Part shown: positions 1 to 8,301 of the stretch, one piece after another | Layout: every line of letters starts with the position of its first letter | Numbering within the stretch: the first letter of the stretch is position 1 | Source of the DNA: Steroidobacteraceae bacterium | GTDB taxonomy: Bacteria > Pseudomonadota > Gammaproteobacteria > Steroidobacterales > Steroidobacteraceae | Length of the DNA stretch: 54,253 nucleotides | Reading direction: 5' to 3' | Assembly (NCBI GenBank): GCA_019634895.1 | Contig: JAHCAM010000018.1 | Span: 1 to 54,253, forward strand | Notes under the pieces: generated by a model | Databases searched by the model: none | Told to the model about the DNA's origin: nothing | What the model saw: only the letters and a program-made list of their open reading frames with translations | Position numbers and translations under genes: made by a program

Positions 1-268
1 TGCGCAGGCGCGTTGCGTCACCGGCCCCGGCCGCCTGCGCCGCGAGGCCGGTGGTCGTCATGCGCAGGAAATTCAGCGCGGTGAACGTGAAGCTCAGGAT
101 CACCGCGCCGACGGCGACGGCGCCGATGTAGTGCGCATCGCCGAGATGTCCGACGACCGCCGTGTCGACGAGCCCGATGAGGGCGGGGGAGATGTTCGCG
201 AGGACCATCGGGCCCGCGATCGCGAGGATCTCGCGACGGCGCGCGCCGAATGCGTCCCGCCAGCGCAC
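1..268 (-). CDS. MATE-family efflux transporter (DinF/NorM-like), N-terminal fragment
   Basis: This is the first 89 codons of a gene that runs off the left edge. The reading VRWRDAFGARRREILAIAG is followed by a hydrophobic stretch with the motif VDTAVVGHLGD, typical of the first helices of MATE (multidrug and toxin extrusion) cation-coupled antiporters of the inner membrane, especially the DinF branch. The in-frame GTG at 268-266 lies 4 bases after the stop of the upstream M48 protease gene, so I take it as the start and the gene as the last seen member of that operon. The family call rests on the N-terminus only; the substrate cannot be inferred. Confidence 0.75.
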   Translation of the reverse strand, partial: MRWRDAFGARRREILAIAGPMVLANISPALIGLVDTAVVGHLGDAHYIGAVAVGAVILSFTFTALNFLRMTTTGLAAQAAGAGDATRLR

Positions 269-272
269 TGGG

Positions 273-1856
273 CTAGGGCGCGGGCCGCGCCGCGTCGACG
301 CGAACCCTGACGTATCTCAGCTGCTCTGCCGTCAGGTGGGTGGTGTCGATCGCGCTCGATGCGCGCTGGCCTGACGGCACCGGCCCGCGGAACTGCACGG
401 CGGCGCCGTGCTGCAGGATCCGGCCGCCTGCGTCGACAAGGACCGGCGTCACGACGATCGCGGCGAGCGGCATCGGCGCGCGGTTCTCGATGACCACGTA
501 GACACGGCCGTTCGCATCGGCCTGCAAGCCCGCTGCGACATAGTTGCCGGGATGCTGCGGCAGGTCGAGGCGCACGTACTCGGCGGTCGCTTCCTTGCCG
601 TAGCTGCTGTCCGACCCGGCGGCGGTCTTGAAGTATTGCATCGCCGCCGTCGTGTCGCCGCGATCGCGCGCGATCGTGCCGAGGAAGTACGCGGCCGGTG
701 CGGTCGGCAGGAGTTTCGCGCTGCGTTCGAACGCCCCCTGCGCGGTCGCCTTGTCGCCGAGCTCGTACGCCGCCATGCCGAGTCCGAGCGAGGAACCGAA
801 GTAGTCCGGGTTCAGTGCCTCGGCCTTGCGGAAATGGCCGAGCGCCTCCTGTGGTCGCTTGCGCGCGAGCGCGAGGTCACCGAGCAGTTGCTGTGCGCGG
901 CCTTCCCTCGGCAGCAGACGCGCGGCTTCGAGCGCGAGCGACTGCGCGCGGTCGAATTCCTTCTTGCGCGCTGCCGCGACGGCCTCGTCGTACTTGTCGT
1001 AACCCGGCTTCATCGCGAGGAGCGGCGCGACGTGTGTCGCATACGCCTCGGCACCGATCGCGCCGCCGCGGCCGAGTTCGGCGGCGGTGGCGCGGTTCGC
1101 CTCGACACGCTCCTGCGAGGGCGGATGCGAGGCGAAGAGGCCCTCGAGCCAGCCCTGCTGCTTCCCGCCCTGTTTCGAGAGCCGCACGAAGGTTTCCTGC
1201 AACGTGACGGCGCCCTGCGGGTCGTAGCCTGCCAGCTTCATGTACTTCATGCCGTAGTGATCGGCCTCGAGTTCCTGGTCGCGGCCGTATTTCAGCTGCA
1301 GCATCTGCAGGCCGATCGCGGAGCCGCCGAGCGCGAGGTTCGCGAGGCCCGCGTCCATGCCGCCCACGGCGGCGCCGATCTGTGCAGCCGCCATCCCGAC
1401 CTGCATGATCGTGCCGCGTTCCTGCGCCTTGGCGCCATGCCGCGCGGCCGCGTGCACGATCTCGTGGCCGAGCACGGCGGCGAGCTCCGCCTCGCTGGTC
1501 AGCTCGGTGAGGAGCCCGCGATTCACCGCGATCTTGCCGCCGGGCAGCGCCCAGGCATTCGGCACGGAGTTGTCGAGGACGACGAATTCGTAGGGCAGCT
1601 TGCGGTCCGAGACCGCCGCGAGCTTCTGGCCGACGCCGTTCACGTAGTCCGTGAGCCCGGGCAGGATGTCGAAGTCGCCGCCCTCGACCTGGCGCATCGG
1701 CGCATATTGCTGCGCACCGATCGCGAGCTCCTGCGCTTCGGAGACGAACTGGATCTCCTTCTTGCCCGTGACCGGATTGACGCCGCAGGCGGCGAGGGTT
1801 GCGGCCAGTGCCGCCGCCAGCGCGAGGCATCCGTGGCGGAGTCGTGGGAATTTCAT
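273..1856 (-). CDS. M48-family metalloprotease lipoprotein with TPR repeats (BepA/YfgC-like)
   Basis: A 527-residue exported zinc protease. A signal peptide ends in a lipobox with the lipid cysteine at residue 24 (LAAC). The M48 zinc site is visible as HEIVH (residues 131-135) plus ELEAD near 195-199. The rest carries several TPR-like helical pairs (about residues 290-430) and a C-terminal domain. BepA-type proteases act in the periplasm on outer-membrane assembly quality control; that role is by family. The start at 1856 is preferred over an upstream ATG because AAGGAG lies 8 bases before it. It follows gcdH by 31 bases and is probably cotranscribed with it. Length agrees with the family. 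Confidence 0.88.
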   Translation of the reverse strand: MKFPRLRHGCLALAAALAATLAACGVNPVTGKKEIQFVSEAQELAIGAQQYAPMRQVEGGDFDILPGLTDYVNGVGQKLAAVSDRKLPYEFVVLDNSVPNAWALPGGKIAVNRGLLTELTSEAELAAVLGHEIVHAAARHGAKAQERGTIMQVGMAAAQIGAAVGGMDAGLANLALGGSAIGLQMLQLKYGRDQELEADHYGMKYMKLAGYDPQGAVTLQETFVRLSKQGGKQQGWLEGLFASHPPSQERVEANRATAAELGRGGAIGAEAYATHVAPLLAMKPGYDKYDEAVAAARKKEFDRAQSLALEAARLLPREGRAQQLLGDLALARKRPQEALGHFRKAEALNPDYFGSSLGLGMAAYELGDKATAQGAFERSAKLLPTAPAAYFLGTIARDRGDTTAAMQYFKTAAGSDSSYGKEATAEYVRLDLPQHPGNYVAAGLQADANGRVYVVIENRAPMPLAAIVVTPVLVDAGGRILQHGAAVQFRGPVPSGQRASSAIDTTHLTAEQLRYVRVRVDAARPAP

Positions 1857-1887
1857 CACGGCAACTCCTTTTCCCCGCGCCCGCGGG

Positions 1888-3057
1888 TCAGAACGCATTG
1901 ATGCCGGTCAGTTCGCGCCCGATCGTCAGCTGGTGCACGGTCTCCGTGCCCTCGTACGTGATCACGCTCTCGAGGTTCAGCGCGTGCCGGATCGGCACGT
2001 ACTCGGCGCTGATGCCGGAGCCGCCCAGCATGTCGCGCGCATCGCGCGCGACGTCCAGCGCCATGCGGCAGTTGTTCCACTTGGCGAGCGAGACCTGCGC
2101 GGGATGCAGGCGCCCGGCGTCCTTGAGCCTGCCGAGATGCAGCGACATCAGCTGTGCGCCGGTGATGCCGCGTGCCATGTTCGCGAGGCGGATCTGGATC
2201 GCCTGGTTCGCGGCCAGCGGCCGCCCGAACAGAACCCGCGTCTGCGTGTAGTCGAGCAGTTGCGCGAGGCAGGCCTGCGCGGCGCCGATCACGCCCCAGG
2301 TGATCCCGTAGCGCGCCTGCGTCAGGCAGGACAGCGGCGCCTTGAGCCCCGAGGTGCTCCCCGGCAGGACATTCTCCTCCGGCACGACCACGTCCTCGAG
2401 GAACAGCGCGCCGGTGGACGAGGCGCGCAGCGAGAACTTGCGCTCGATCTCGGGCGCCGCGAACCCGCGCGCGCCTTTCTCGACGATGAAGCCGCGGATG
2501 CCCTCGTCGGTCCTCGCCCAGACGACCGCAAGGTCGGCGATGGGCGCGTTGGTGATCCACATCTTTGCGCCGTTCAACACCCAGTCGCGGCCGCGGCGCT
2601 TCGCGTGGGTCTTCATGTTGCCGGGATCGGACCCGCCGTGCGGCTCGGTGAGTCCGAAGCAGCCGATCAGCTCGCCTGTCGCCATGCGCGGGAGGAACTT
2701 CTCCTTCTGCGCGTCGCTGCCGTAGGCATGGATGGGATACATGCACAGGCTCGACTGCACCGAGACGAAGCTGCGGATGCCGGAGTCGCCACGCTCGAGT
2801 TCCTGGCAGATCAGGCCATACGACACGGCATTCATGCCGGCGCAGCCGTATCCCTCGAGCGAGCTGCCGAGCAGCCCGAGTGCCGCGAGCTCGGGCACCA
2901 GTTCGCGCGGAAAGGTATGTTCCTCGAAGTGCTTCTGGATCAGCGGCAGCACCCGCTCGTCCACGAGCCGGGCGACCGAGTCCTGCACCATGCGCTCCTC
3001 GTCGGTAAGGGCGCCGCGGACGTCGTAGAGATCGAGCGCAGCCGGGCCTTCGCGCAT
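1888..3057 (-). CDS. gcdH: Glutaryl-CoA dehydrogenase
   Basis: A 389-residue acyl-CoA dehydrogenase that by family converts glutaryl-CoA to crotonyl-CoA and CO2 in lysine/tryptophan degradation, passing electrons to ETF. The FAD/substrate motif GCFGLTEPHGGSDPGNMKT, the WITNAPIADLAVVWA segment and the C-terminal YEGTETVHQLTIGRELTG are all typical of GcdH rather than short-chain acyl-CoA dehydrogenases. The catalytic base would be Glu369 in YEGT. The ATG overlaps the TGA of the upstream lipoprotein gene by one base (TGATG), so translation is probably coupled. Association with two lipoproteins and a protease has no obvious metabolic logic. Confidence 0.92.
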   Translation of the reverse strand: MREGPAALDLYDVRGALTDEERMVQDSVARLVDERVLPLIQKHFEEHTFPRELVPELAALGLLGSSLEGYGCAGMNAVSYGLICQELERGDSGIRSFVSVQSSLCMYPIHAYGSDAQKEKFLPRMATGELIGCFGLTEPHGGSDPGNMKTHAKRRGRDWVLNGAKMWITNAPIADLAVVWARTDEGIRGFIVEKGARGFAAPEIERKFSLRASSTGALFLEDVVVPEENVLPGSTSGLKAPLSCLTQARYGITWGVIGAAQACLAQLLDYTQTRVLFGRPLAANQAIQIRLANMARGITGAQLMSLHLGRLKDAGRLHPAQVSLAKWNNCRMALDVARDARDMLGGSGISAEYVPIRHALNLESVITYEGTETVHQLTIGRELTGINAF

Positions 3058-3644
3058 CAGCCCGCCTGCATGCGGAGGCGGGTCATCAGGTCCTGGGCCA
3101 TCGCCTCGACGTCGCGCGCCTTGCCGACCGCGCCCGCGAGGTCGCCGGCGTTGAATGCCATGCCGGCCTCGTCCCAGGCGGACTTGGCGCTGCCGTAGGC
3201 GGCGCCGGCCTCTTCGAGCAGCTGCTTGTCCATGCCTTGCGGGAGCTGCCTCAGCTTGCCGAGCTCGGCGAGTCTTGCGCCGATCCCGGTCATCAGGCCG
3301 GGGAGGCTGCTGGAGAGCCGCACCCAGTCCGCGTGCAGTTCGGCGAGCCGCTTCTGCTTGGCCTGCACGACGTCCTTTGCGAGCGCCTCGGCGCGGGCAG
3401 GCACGTCCTTCACCGCCGAGATCGCGTCCGCATAACGCTCGTCCTTGAACGCGGCGCGCGCCTGGTCGAGGGATTCCTTCACCTCGGCGTAGCGCTCCGG
3501 CAGGTACTTCTGCGCATCTTCGTAGACGGCGCTCAGCGCTTCCTCGGCCGCGGAGATCGCGTCCGCGGCAGGGTCCTTCTGCGAACAGCCGGCGGCGACG
3601 AAGAGGATCGCCGCGAGCGCGGCGCAGCGTGTCAGCGTGTTCAT
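3057..3644 (-). CDS. Putative lipoprotein, paralogue of the adjacent gene (copy 2)
   Basis: A 195-residue protein with a lipobox VAAGC (lipid Cys at residue 20), followed by an Ala/Glu/Lys-rich, almost wholly helical body that looks coiled-coil. It contains QKYLPERYAEV, matched by QKYLPERHQEI in the neighbour upstream, and both share a GMD...AW layout near the C-terminus. The two genes are therefore tandem duplicates 10 bases apart. No known domain is recognised. Localisation to the periplasmic face of a membrane is inferred from the lipobox; function unknown. Confidence 0.8.
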   Translation of the reverse strand: MNTLTRCAALAAILFVAAGCSQKDPAADAISAAEEALSAVYEDAQKYLPERYAEVKESLDQARAAFKDERYADAISAVKDVPARAEALAKDVVQAKQKRLAELHADWVRLSSSLPGLMTGIGARLAELGKLRQLPQGMDKQLLEEAGAAYGSAKSAWDEAGMAFNAGDLAGAVGKARDVEAMAQDLMTRLRMQAG

Positions 3645-3654
3645 GCGGTGCTCC

Positions 3655-4242
3655 TCAGGAGGGCTTGACGCCCAGCGTCTCCATCATGGCGCCGATCTTT
3701 GCCCTGGCATCGCGGCCGGCCAGCACGGTGTCCTCGAAGTTCGCGTTCGTCATCTCCGCGGCCGACCTGCCCCAGGCGTCGCGGGCCGCGTCGTAGGAAC
3801 TGATCATCGCCTTCCAGCCGGCCTGGTCCATGCCCGCGGGCGGACGGCCGCCCTGGACCGCGATCTTGCGGTCCATGGCCCTGATCATCGCCGGCATGGA
3901 TTTCACGAGCTCGGCCCATTCGGCTTCCAGCTCGACGCGGGCCTGTGCGCGGCGGATCGCGCTGTCGGCGACCGCCCGTCGCAACAGGTCCGTGACCTGC
4001 GGCGCGTCCTTGACCACGCGGCCGTAATCCTCCCGGACCAGCGCCTCGCGCAGCGCCGTCACCCTGGCCTCGATCTCCTGGTGGCGCTCCGGAAGGTACT
4101 TCTGCACCTGGGCGCCGGATCCCTCCAGCGTCTTCTCGATGGCGGCCAGGGCCTGTTCCGCCGGTTCCTTCTGGCTGGCGCAGCCGGCCAGGCCGAGGAG
4201 GGCCGCGGCGAATAGCGCAAGGACACTCTGTCTGGCGAGCAT
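3655..4242 (-). CDS. Putative lipoprotein, paralogue of the adjacent gene (copy 1)
   Basis: A 195-residue lipoprotein with lipobox LAGC (lipid Cys at residue 21), then a helical, charged body sharing QKYLPER and the GMD...AW...A layout with the gene at 3057-3644. Start 4242 is preferred over an ATG 69 bases upstream because AAGGGG sits 7 bases before it and the protein then begins with a normal signal peptide. It is the first gene of a minus-strand run (two lipoproteins, gcdH, M48 protease, MATE) and is divergent from the malic-enzyme gene. Function unknown. Confidence 0.8.
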   Translation of the reverse strand: MLARQSVLALFAAALLGLAGCASQKEPAEQALAAIEKTLEGSGAQVQKYLPERHQEIEARVTALREALVREDYGRVVKDAPQVTDLLRRAVADSAIRRAQARVELEAEWAELVKSMPAMIRAMDRKIAVQGGRPPAGMDQAGWKAMISSYDAARDAWGRSAAEMTNANFEDTVLAGRDARAKIGAMMETLGVKPS

Positions 4243-4352
4243 CGTGATTCCCCTTGGATGCGGACCGAACGGGAGCCGGCGTACGGGCCGGTCAAACGGT
4301 AAGATTATCACCGATCCGGCCGCGGCCGGCCCATGGCGACCGGGTTTTCCAG

Positions 4353-5639
4353 GTGAAGATCCCCGAAATCCTCATGATCGAGACCGTGCACCAGCCCGGC
4401 AGCCTCGCCCGGGTGCTGCAGGTCATCGCCGACGCCGGCCTCACCATCGACCACCTGCAGGCGCTGCACCGCGAGCAGGGCCGGACGCTCTGGGAAATCA
4501 CGCTGGAGATGGACGAGGAGACGGACCGCAGCCTGTATGCGCGCATCGATGCGCTGCCGGTGGCGCGGTTCGTCGGCAAGTCGGACCGGGTGTTCGACCG
4601 GCACCGCGGCGGCAAGATCCGCACGGTGCCGGCGATGCCGATCAACACCCAGCAGATCCTCCGCGACGTCTACACGCCGGGCGTCGCCCGCGTCTGCCTC
4701 GCGATCCGCAAGGACCCGGCGGAGGCCTGGCAGTACACCAGCATCGGCAGCACGGTTGCGATCGTGACCAACGGCACGGCGGTGCTCGGGCTCGGCAACA
4801 TCGGCGCGCTCGCCGGCCTGCCGGTCATGGAGGGGAAGGCCGCGCTGTTCGCTTCGCTCGCCGGCATCAACGCGGTCCCGATCCTGCTCGGGGAGACCGA
4901 CCCGGTGCGCTGCATCGACCATGTCGCCGCGATCGCCGCGGGCTTCGGTGCGATCCAGCTCGAGGACTTCGCCGCGCCCGAGTGCTTCGAGATCGAGGAA
5001 GGCTTGCGGCGGCGGCTGTCGTGCCCCGTGCTGCACGACGACCAGCACGGCACGGCCGTCGTGGTGCTGGCCGCCGCGCTCAATGCGACGCGGCAGGCGG
5101 GACGCGACCTCCACGCCTGCGTGATCGGCCAGGTCGGGCTCGGCGCCGCCGGCATCGGCATCGTGCGGCTGCTCATGTACACGGGCGTGAAACGGGTGCT
5201 GGGCGCCGACCTCAACGAGGCCGCGCGCCGGCGCTTCGCGGCGATGGGCGGGCAGCCGGCTTCGCTCGAGGAGATCATGCAGGGCTGCGACATCGTGATC
5301 GCGACGACCGGCGTGCGCGGGCTGATCCGCCCGGAGATGGTGCGCAAGGGCCAGATCATCTTTGCGCTGTCGAACCCGGATCCCGAAATCGAGCCGCACG
5401 TCGCCCTGCAGCACGGCGCTGCGATCGCGGCGGACGGCAAGGGCATCAACAACATCCTGGGGTTCCCGGGGCTGTTCAAGGGCGCGCTGGCCGCTCGTGC
5501 GAAGCGGTTCACCGACCCGATGCTGGTGGCCGCCGCAGAGTGCATCGCCAAGCTTGCACCGGGCCACGACCTGGTGCCCGACCCGCTGGACCGGGCGGTG
5601 CATGCAGCGGTTGCCTCCGCCGTAGAAGCCGCGGCCTGA
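4353..5639 (+). CDS. NAD(P)-dependent malic enzyme with N-terminal ACT domain
   Basis: Oxidatively decarboxylates malate to pyruvate (family knowledge). Residues about 1-75 form an ACT regulatory domain (SLARVLQVIADAGLTIDHLQ), a ligand-binding module implying allosteric control. The catalytic part follows with YTPGVARVCLAI, LGLGNIGALAGLPVMEGK, the HDDQHGTA metal/substrate motif and a Rossmann loop GQVGLGAAGIG. At 428 residues it lacks the C-terminal phosphotransacetylase-like domain of MaeB. Start is uncertain: GTG 4353 is chosen because the AT-rich TAAGATTAT at 4301-4309 looks like a promoter lying upstream; ATG 4254 and ATG 4374 are in frame. The stop codon abuts the inverted repeat at 5640-5691. 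Confidence 0.88.
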   Translation: MKIPEILMIETVHQPGSLARVLQVIADAGLTIDHLQALHREQGRTLWEITLEMDEETDRSLYARIDALPVARFVGKSDRVFDRHRGGKIRTVPAMPINTQQILRDVYTPGVARVCLAIRKDPAEAWQYTSIGSTVAIVTNGTAVLGLGNIGALAGLPVMEGKAALFASLAGINAVPILLGETDPVRCIDHVAAIAAGFGAIQLEDFAAPECFEIEEGLRRRLSCPVLHDDQHGTAVVVLAAALNATRQAGRDLHACVIGQVGLGAAGIGIVRLLMYTGVKRVLGADLNEAARRRFAAMGGQPASLEEIMQGCDIVIATTGVRGLIRPEMVRKGQIIFALSNPDPEIEPHVALQHGAAIAADGKGINNILGFPGLFKGALAARAKRFTDPMLVAAAECIAKLAPGHDLVPDPLDRAVHAAVASAVEAAA

Positions 5640-5691
5640 ATAAAGGGGACGCGTCCAATTACCCGAAAGTAATTGGACGCGTCCCCTTTAT
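5640..5691. repeat. Palindromic repeat element, copy 1 (perfect 22-bp inverted repeat)
   Basis: Arms 5640-5661 and 5670-5691 are perfectly complementary around an 8-base loop (CCCGAAAG). Each arm contains GGGGACGCGTCCAATTA, within which GGACGCGTCC is itself palindromic. The element sits exactly between convergent genes: its right end supplies the TAA stop of rpoH (5690-5688), and it begins one base after the malic-enzyme stop. The hairpin probably also acts as a bidirectional terminator. A related copy lies at 21587-21681. It resembles non-autonomous REP/MITE-type repeats; no transposase is nearby. Confidence 0.9.
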
Positions 5692-6554
5692 CCGAGGGCG
5701 GTGCGGAGTTTCGCGAGCGCCGCCGACTCGATCTGGCGGATGCGCTCGGCGGAGACGCCGTACTGGTCGGCGAGATCCTGCAGGGTGCGCTTGTCCTCGG
5801 CGAGCCAGCGCGCGCGGATCACCTCGCGGCTGCGCGCATCGAGCTGCTCGATCGCGGCCGCCAGCGTTCCGGAAACGGTCCCTTCCCACTGCTCCTGCTC
5901 GATGGCTGCGGCCGGGTCGGCTTCAGGGGAGGGCAGGTACAGGGACGGCGATGCCGTGGTCTCTTCCTCGTCCGCGTCGGGCGCCGGGTCGAAGGACAGG
6001 TCGCGCGCGGCGAGCCGCTGCTCCATGTCGCGGACTTCCCGGGGTTCGACGCCCAGTTCGCCGGCAACCGCGCGGGCCTCCTCGTCGCTGAGCCAGGCGA
6101 GGTTCTTCTTCATGCGCCGCAGGTTGAAGAAAAGCTTGCGCTGCGCCTTGGTCGTGGCGATGCGCACGAGCCGCCAGTTGCGGATCACGAACTCATGGAT
6201 CTCGGCACGGATCCAGTGCACGGCGAAGCTGACGAGCCGCACGCCCATGTCGGGATCGAAGCGCTTGACGGCCTTCATCAGGCCGACGTTGCCTTCCTGG
6301 ATCAGGTCGCCGACGGGCAGCCCGTAGCCCAGGTAACCGCGCGCGATATGCACGACGAAGCGCAGGTGCGAGAGCACGAGGTCGCGCGCCGCATCGAGGT
6401 CCTGATGCTCGCGGAAGCGCCGCGCGAGCTCGAGTTCCTGCTCGCGGGTCAGCATCGGGATGCTGGAGACGCGCTCGACATAGGCCTCGAGGCTGCCGAC
6501 CGGGCCAGTCAGCACCAGGGCAGGGTTCGCGAGCGCCAGCGCAGTGCTTGTCAT
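5688..6554 (-). CDS. rpoH: RNA polymerase sigma factor RpoH (sigma-32)
   Basis: A 288-residue heat-shock sigma factor. Region 2 carries [36 protein letters not shown]; the RpoH box is intact ([17 protein letters not shown]); region 4 ends with the helix-turn-helix [12 protein letters not shown]. These match sigma-32 rather than sigma-70. Two in-frame ATGs exist (6563, 6554). The GGAGG at 6565-6569 is only 2 bases from the first and 11 from the second, so 6554 is favoured. It is preceded by ftsX with a 108-base gap holding its own control region (CIRCE-like operator and sigma-E-like promoter). Confidence 0.97.
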   Translation of the reverse strand: MTSTALALANPALVLTGPVGSLEAYVERVSSIPMLTREQELELARRFREHQDLDAARDLVLSHLRFVVHIARGYLGYGLPVGDLIQEGNVGLMKAVKRFDPDMGVRLVSFAVHWIRAEIHEFVIRNWRLVRIATTKAQRKLFFNLRRMKKNLAWLSDEEARAVAGELGVEPREVRDMEQRLAARDLSFDPAPDADEEETTASPSLYLPSPEADPAAAIEQEQWEGTVSGTLAAAIEQLDARSREVIRARWLAEDKRTLQDLADQYGVSAERIRQIESAALAKLRTALG

Positions 6555-6582
6555 GCGGATCATTTCCTCCGGATGGCAAAGT

Positions 6583-6609
6583 CTAGCAGTCGTGACTATA
6601 GAGTGCTAA
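6583..6609. promoter_or_regulatory. CIRCE-like operator (HrcA site) upstream of rpoH
   Basis: Plus-strand reading CTAGCAGTC, nine bases, GAGTGCTAA. The CIRCE consensus is TTAGCACTC-N9-GAGTGCTAA, so the right half is perfect, the left half matches 7 of 9, and the spacer length is exact. It lies 29 bases upstream of the rpoH start and overlaps a candidate -10 region, which suits repression by HrcA. HrcA itself is not encoded in the window. Confidence 0.72.
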
Positions 6610-6624
6610 GCACCCGGAAAGTTC
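6598..6624 (-). promoter_or_regulatory. Candidate sigma-E type promoter for rpoH
   Basis: On the minus strand GAACTT (6624-6619) is followed after 16 bases by TCTAT (6602-6598). The RpoE consensus is GGAACTT, about 16 bases, then TCTGA-like, and E. coli rpoH P3 has the same spacing. A sigma-70-like TATAGT (6600-6595) overlaps it. The region overlaps the CIRCE-like operator. This is a motif match only. Confidence 0.5.
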
Positions 6625-6662
6625 ACGGGCGCACTCCACTAAACATTAATAAAAACATATAG

Positions 6663-7643
6663 TTAAGCGCGCGGCTCGATGCGGCGCAGGTGATAACTGC
6701 AGGCCAGCCAGGCGCCGACGAGGCCCAGTGCGCCGCCGCCACCAATGACCGCAAGCGATTCCCGCGGCGCGAGGCCGATGAGCGCGAAGGAGCCGCCGTA
6801 GGCTGCGGCCAGGCGGCCGACCGGGCCGTCGAGCACGGCGAGCGCCACCAGGATCATGCCGACTGCGAGCAGCCCGCCGGCCAGTCCCTGCCATAAGCCC
6901 GAATACAGGAAAGGCCGGCGCACGAAGGCATTGCTGCCGCCGACCAGCTTGGTGACCTCGATCTCCGCGCGCCGTCCGTCGATCTCGAGGCGGATCGTGT
7001 TGCCGATGATCGCGAGCACGCCGGCAGCCAGGGCAACCGCGACCAGCAGCACGAGGCTGCGCAGCGCGTCCAGGATCGCGTGCAGCCGCCTCACCCAGGC
7101 GGTATCGGCCTCGACCAGCTCGACCGGGTCCATGTCCCGCAGCGTTGCCGCGAGGTCCTCGACCGCCACAGCGCTGTCGTACGGCGACGCCGGCCGCACC
7201 TTCACCACCCAGGGCAGCGGATTGTCGCTCAGGGCCGAGAGCGCCTCGCCGAGACCGGACAGGGCGCGGAACTCCGCAAGCCCCTCGTCCGGGCTCACGA
7301 GCACGGCCTGCTCGACCTCGACGCGGGCCTGGATCGCCGCGGCCGCCTTCTTCGCCTGTTCGGCCGTGACGGGCAGGCGCAGGTAGACCGAGAGCTGCAC
7401 GGTCTCGCCGAGACCCGCGGTCACGGTGCCGGCGTTCCTGACGACCAGCCAGAGCGCGGCGGGCAGCGCCAGCGCGATGGCGATGACGACGACGGTCAGC
7501 GCGGTCGCAAACGGCTGCCGCGCGAGGCGCCCGAGCGAGCCGACCAGCGATTGCGCATGGCGCTCGAGCCAGGTTGCGAGCGCGCCGCCCAGGGTGCGCG
7601 GGCCCGCCGGCCGCGATGCGCGCAGCTCCTCAGGCAGCGACAT
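6663..7643 (-). CDS. ftsX: Cell division ABC transporter permease FtsX
   Basis: A 326-residue inner-membrane protein with four predicted transmembrane segments: one near residues 45-68, a large periplasmic domain to about 190, then three more near 190-215, 245-270 and 295-315. This is the FtsX layout. With FtsE it links the divisome to peptidoglycan hydrolase activation in the periplasm. Its start overlaps the end of ftsE by 14 bases, indicating translational coupling, and rpoH follows on the same strand as in many Gammaproteobacteria. Confidence 0.95.
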   Translation of the reverse strand: MSLPEELRASRPAGPRTLGGALATWLERHAQSLVGSLGRLARQPFATALTVVVIAIALALPAALWLVVRNAGTVTAGLGETVQLSVYLRLPVTAEQAKKAAAAIQARVEVEQAVLVSPDEGLAEFRALSGLGEALSALSDNPLPWVVKVRPASPYDSAVAVEDLAATLRDMDPVELVEADTAWVRRLHAILDALRSLVLLVAVALAAGVLAIIGNTIRLEIDGRRAEIEVTKLVGGSNAFVRRPFLYSGLWQGLAGGLLAVGMILVALAVLDGPVGRLAAAYGGSFALIGLAPRESLAVIGGGGALGLVGAWLACSYHLRRIEPRA

Positions 7644-8301
7644 GGGGATTGGCCGCGAGCCGGCCCTGCTCGATGTGGATGCGCCGCACGCGGAAGCGCT
7701 CGAGCAGGTGCACGTCGTGCGTCGCCACCATCACGGTGACGCCGACCGCATTGAAGCGGTGGAACAGGTTCATGACCTCGAGCGCGAGGTCGGGATCGAG
7801 GTTGCCGGTCGGCTCGTCGGCGATCAGCACCGGCGGCTTGGTGATCACGGCGCGCGCGATGCCGACGCGCTGCTGCTCGCCGGCCGACAGCTCGAGCGGG
7901 AACACCCGCTCCTTGCCGAGCAGCCCGACCTGGTCGAGGGCGGCGCGCACGCGCTTGTCCATCTCGCGGCGCGGCACGCCGGCGATCGCGAGCGGCAGCG
8001 CGACGTTGTCGTAGACCGGGCGGTCGTCGAGCAGGCGGTGGTCCTGGAACACGACCCCGACCTGGCGGCGGAACGCGGGGATCGCGCCACGGCGCAGCGC
8101 CGCGGTATTGCGCCCGTTGACGACCACCTGGCCGCGGGTAGGGCGCTCGAGCAGCGCGATCAGGCGCAGCACCGTGCTCTTGCCCGCGCCGGAATGGCCG
8201 GTGAGGAACGCCATCTCCCCGCTCTCGAGTTCGAACGACACTTCCGAGAGCGCCTCGCGCCCGTTCGGGTAGCGCTTGAACACGCGGTCGAAGCGGATCA
8301 T
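7630..8301 (-). CDS. ftsE: Cell division ATP-binding protein FtsE
   Basis: A 223-residue ABC ATPase. Walker A is GHSGAGKST (35-43), the Q-loop is at VVFQDHRLL, the signature is LSAGEQQR (138-145), and Walker B ends in IADEP with TGNLDP following (160-170). The phrase HSGAGKST is characteristic of FtsE. It partners FtsX at the septum. The ATG overlaps the ftsY stop (ATGA, 8301-8298), so ftsY-ftsE-ftsX are translationally coupled. Confidence 0.97.
   Translation of the reverse strand: MIRFDRVFKRYPNGREALSEVSFELESGEMAFLTGHSGAGKSTVLRLIALLERPTRGQVVVNGRNTAALRRGAIPAFRRQVGVVFQDHRLLDDRPVYDNVALPLAIAGVPRREMDKRVRAALDQVGLLGKERVFPLELSAGEQQRVGIARAVITKPPVLIADEPTGNLDPDLALEVMNLFHRFNAVGVTVMVATHDVHLLERFRVRRIHIEQGRLAANPHVAA

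Noticed and set aside
408..1901. Long plus-strand open frame opposite the M48 protease
   Set aside because: It is a shadow of the real minus-strand gene: no recognisable domain, composition dominated by Arg/Ala/Gly, and no start context. Similar long shadows at 13160-15748, 27936-30344, 33450-35543 and 4308-5603 were rejected for the same reason.
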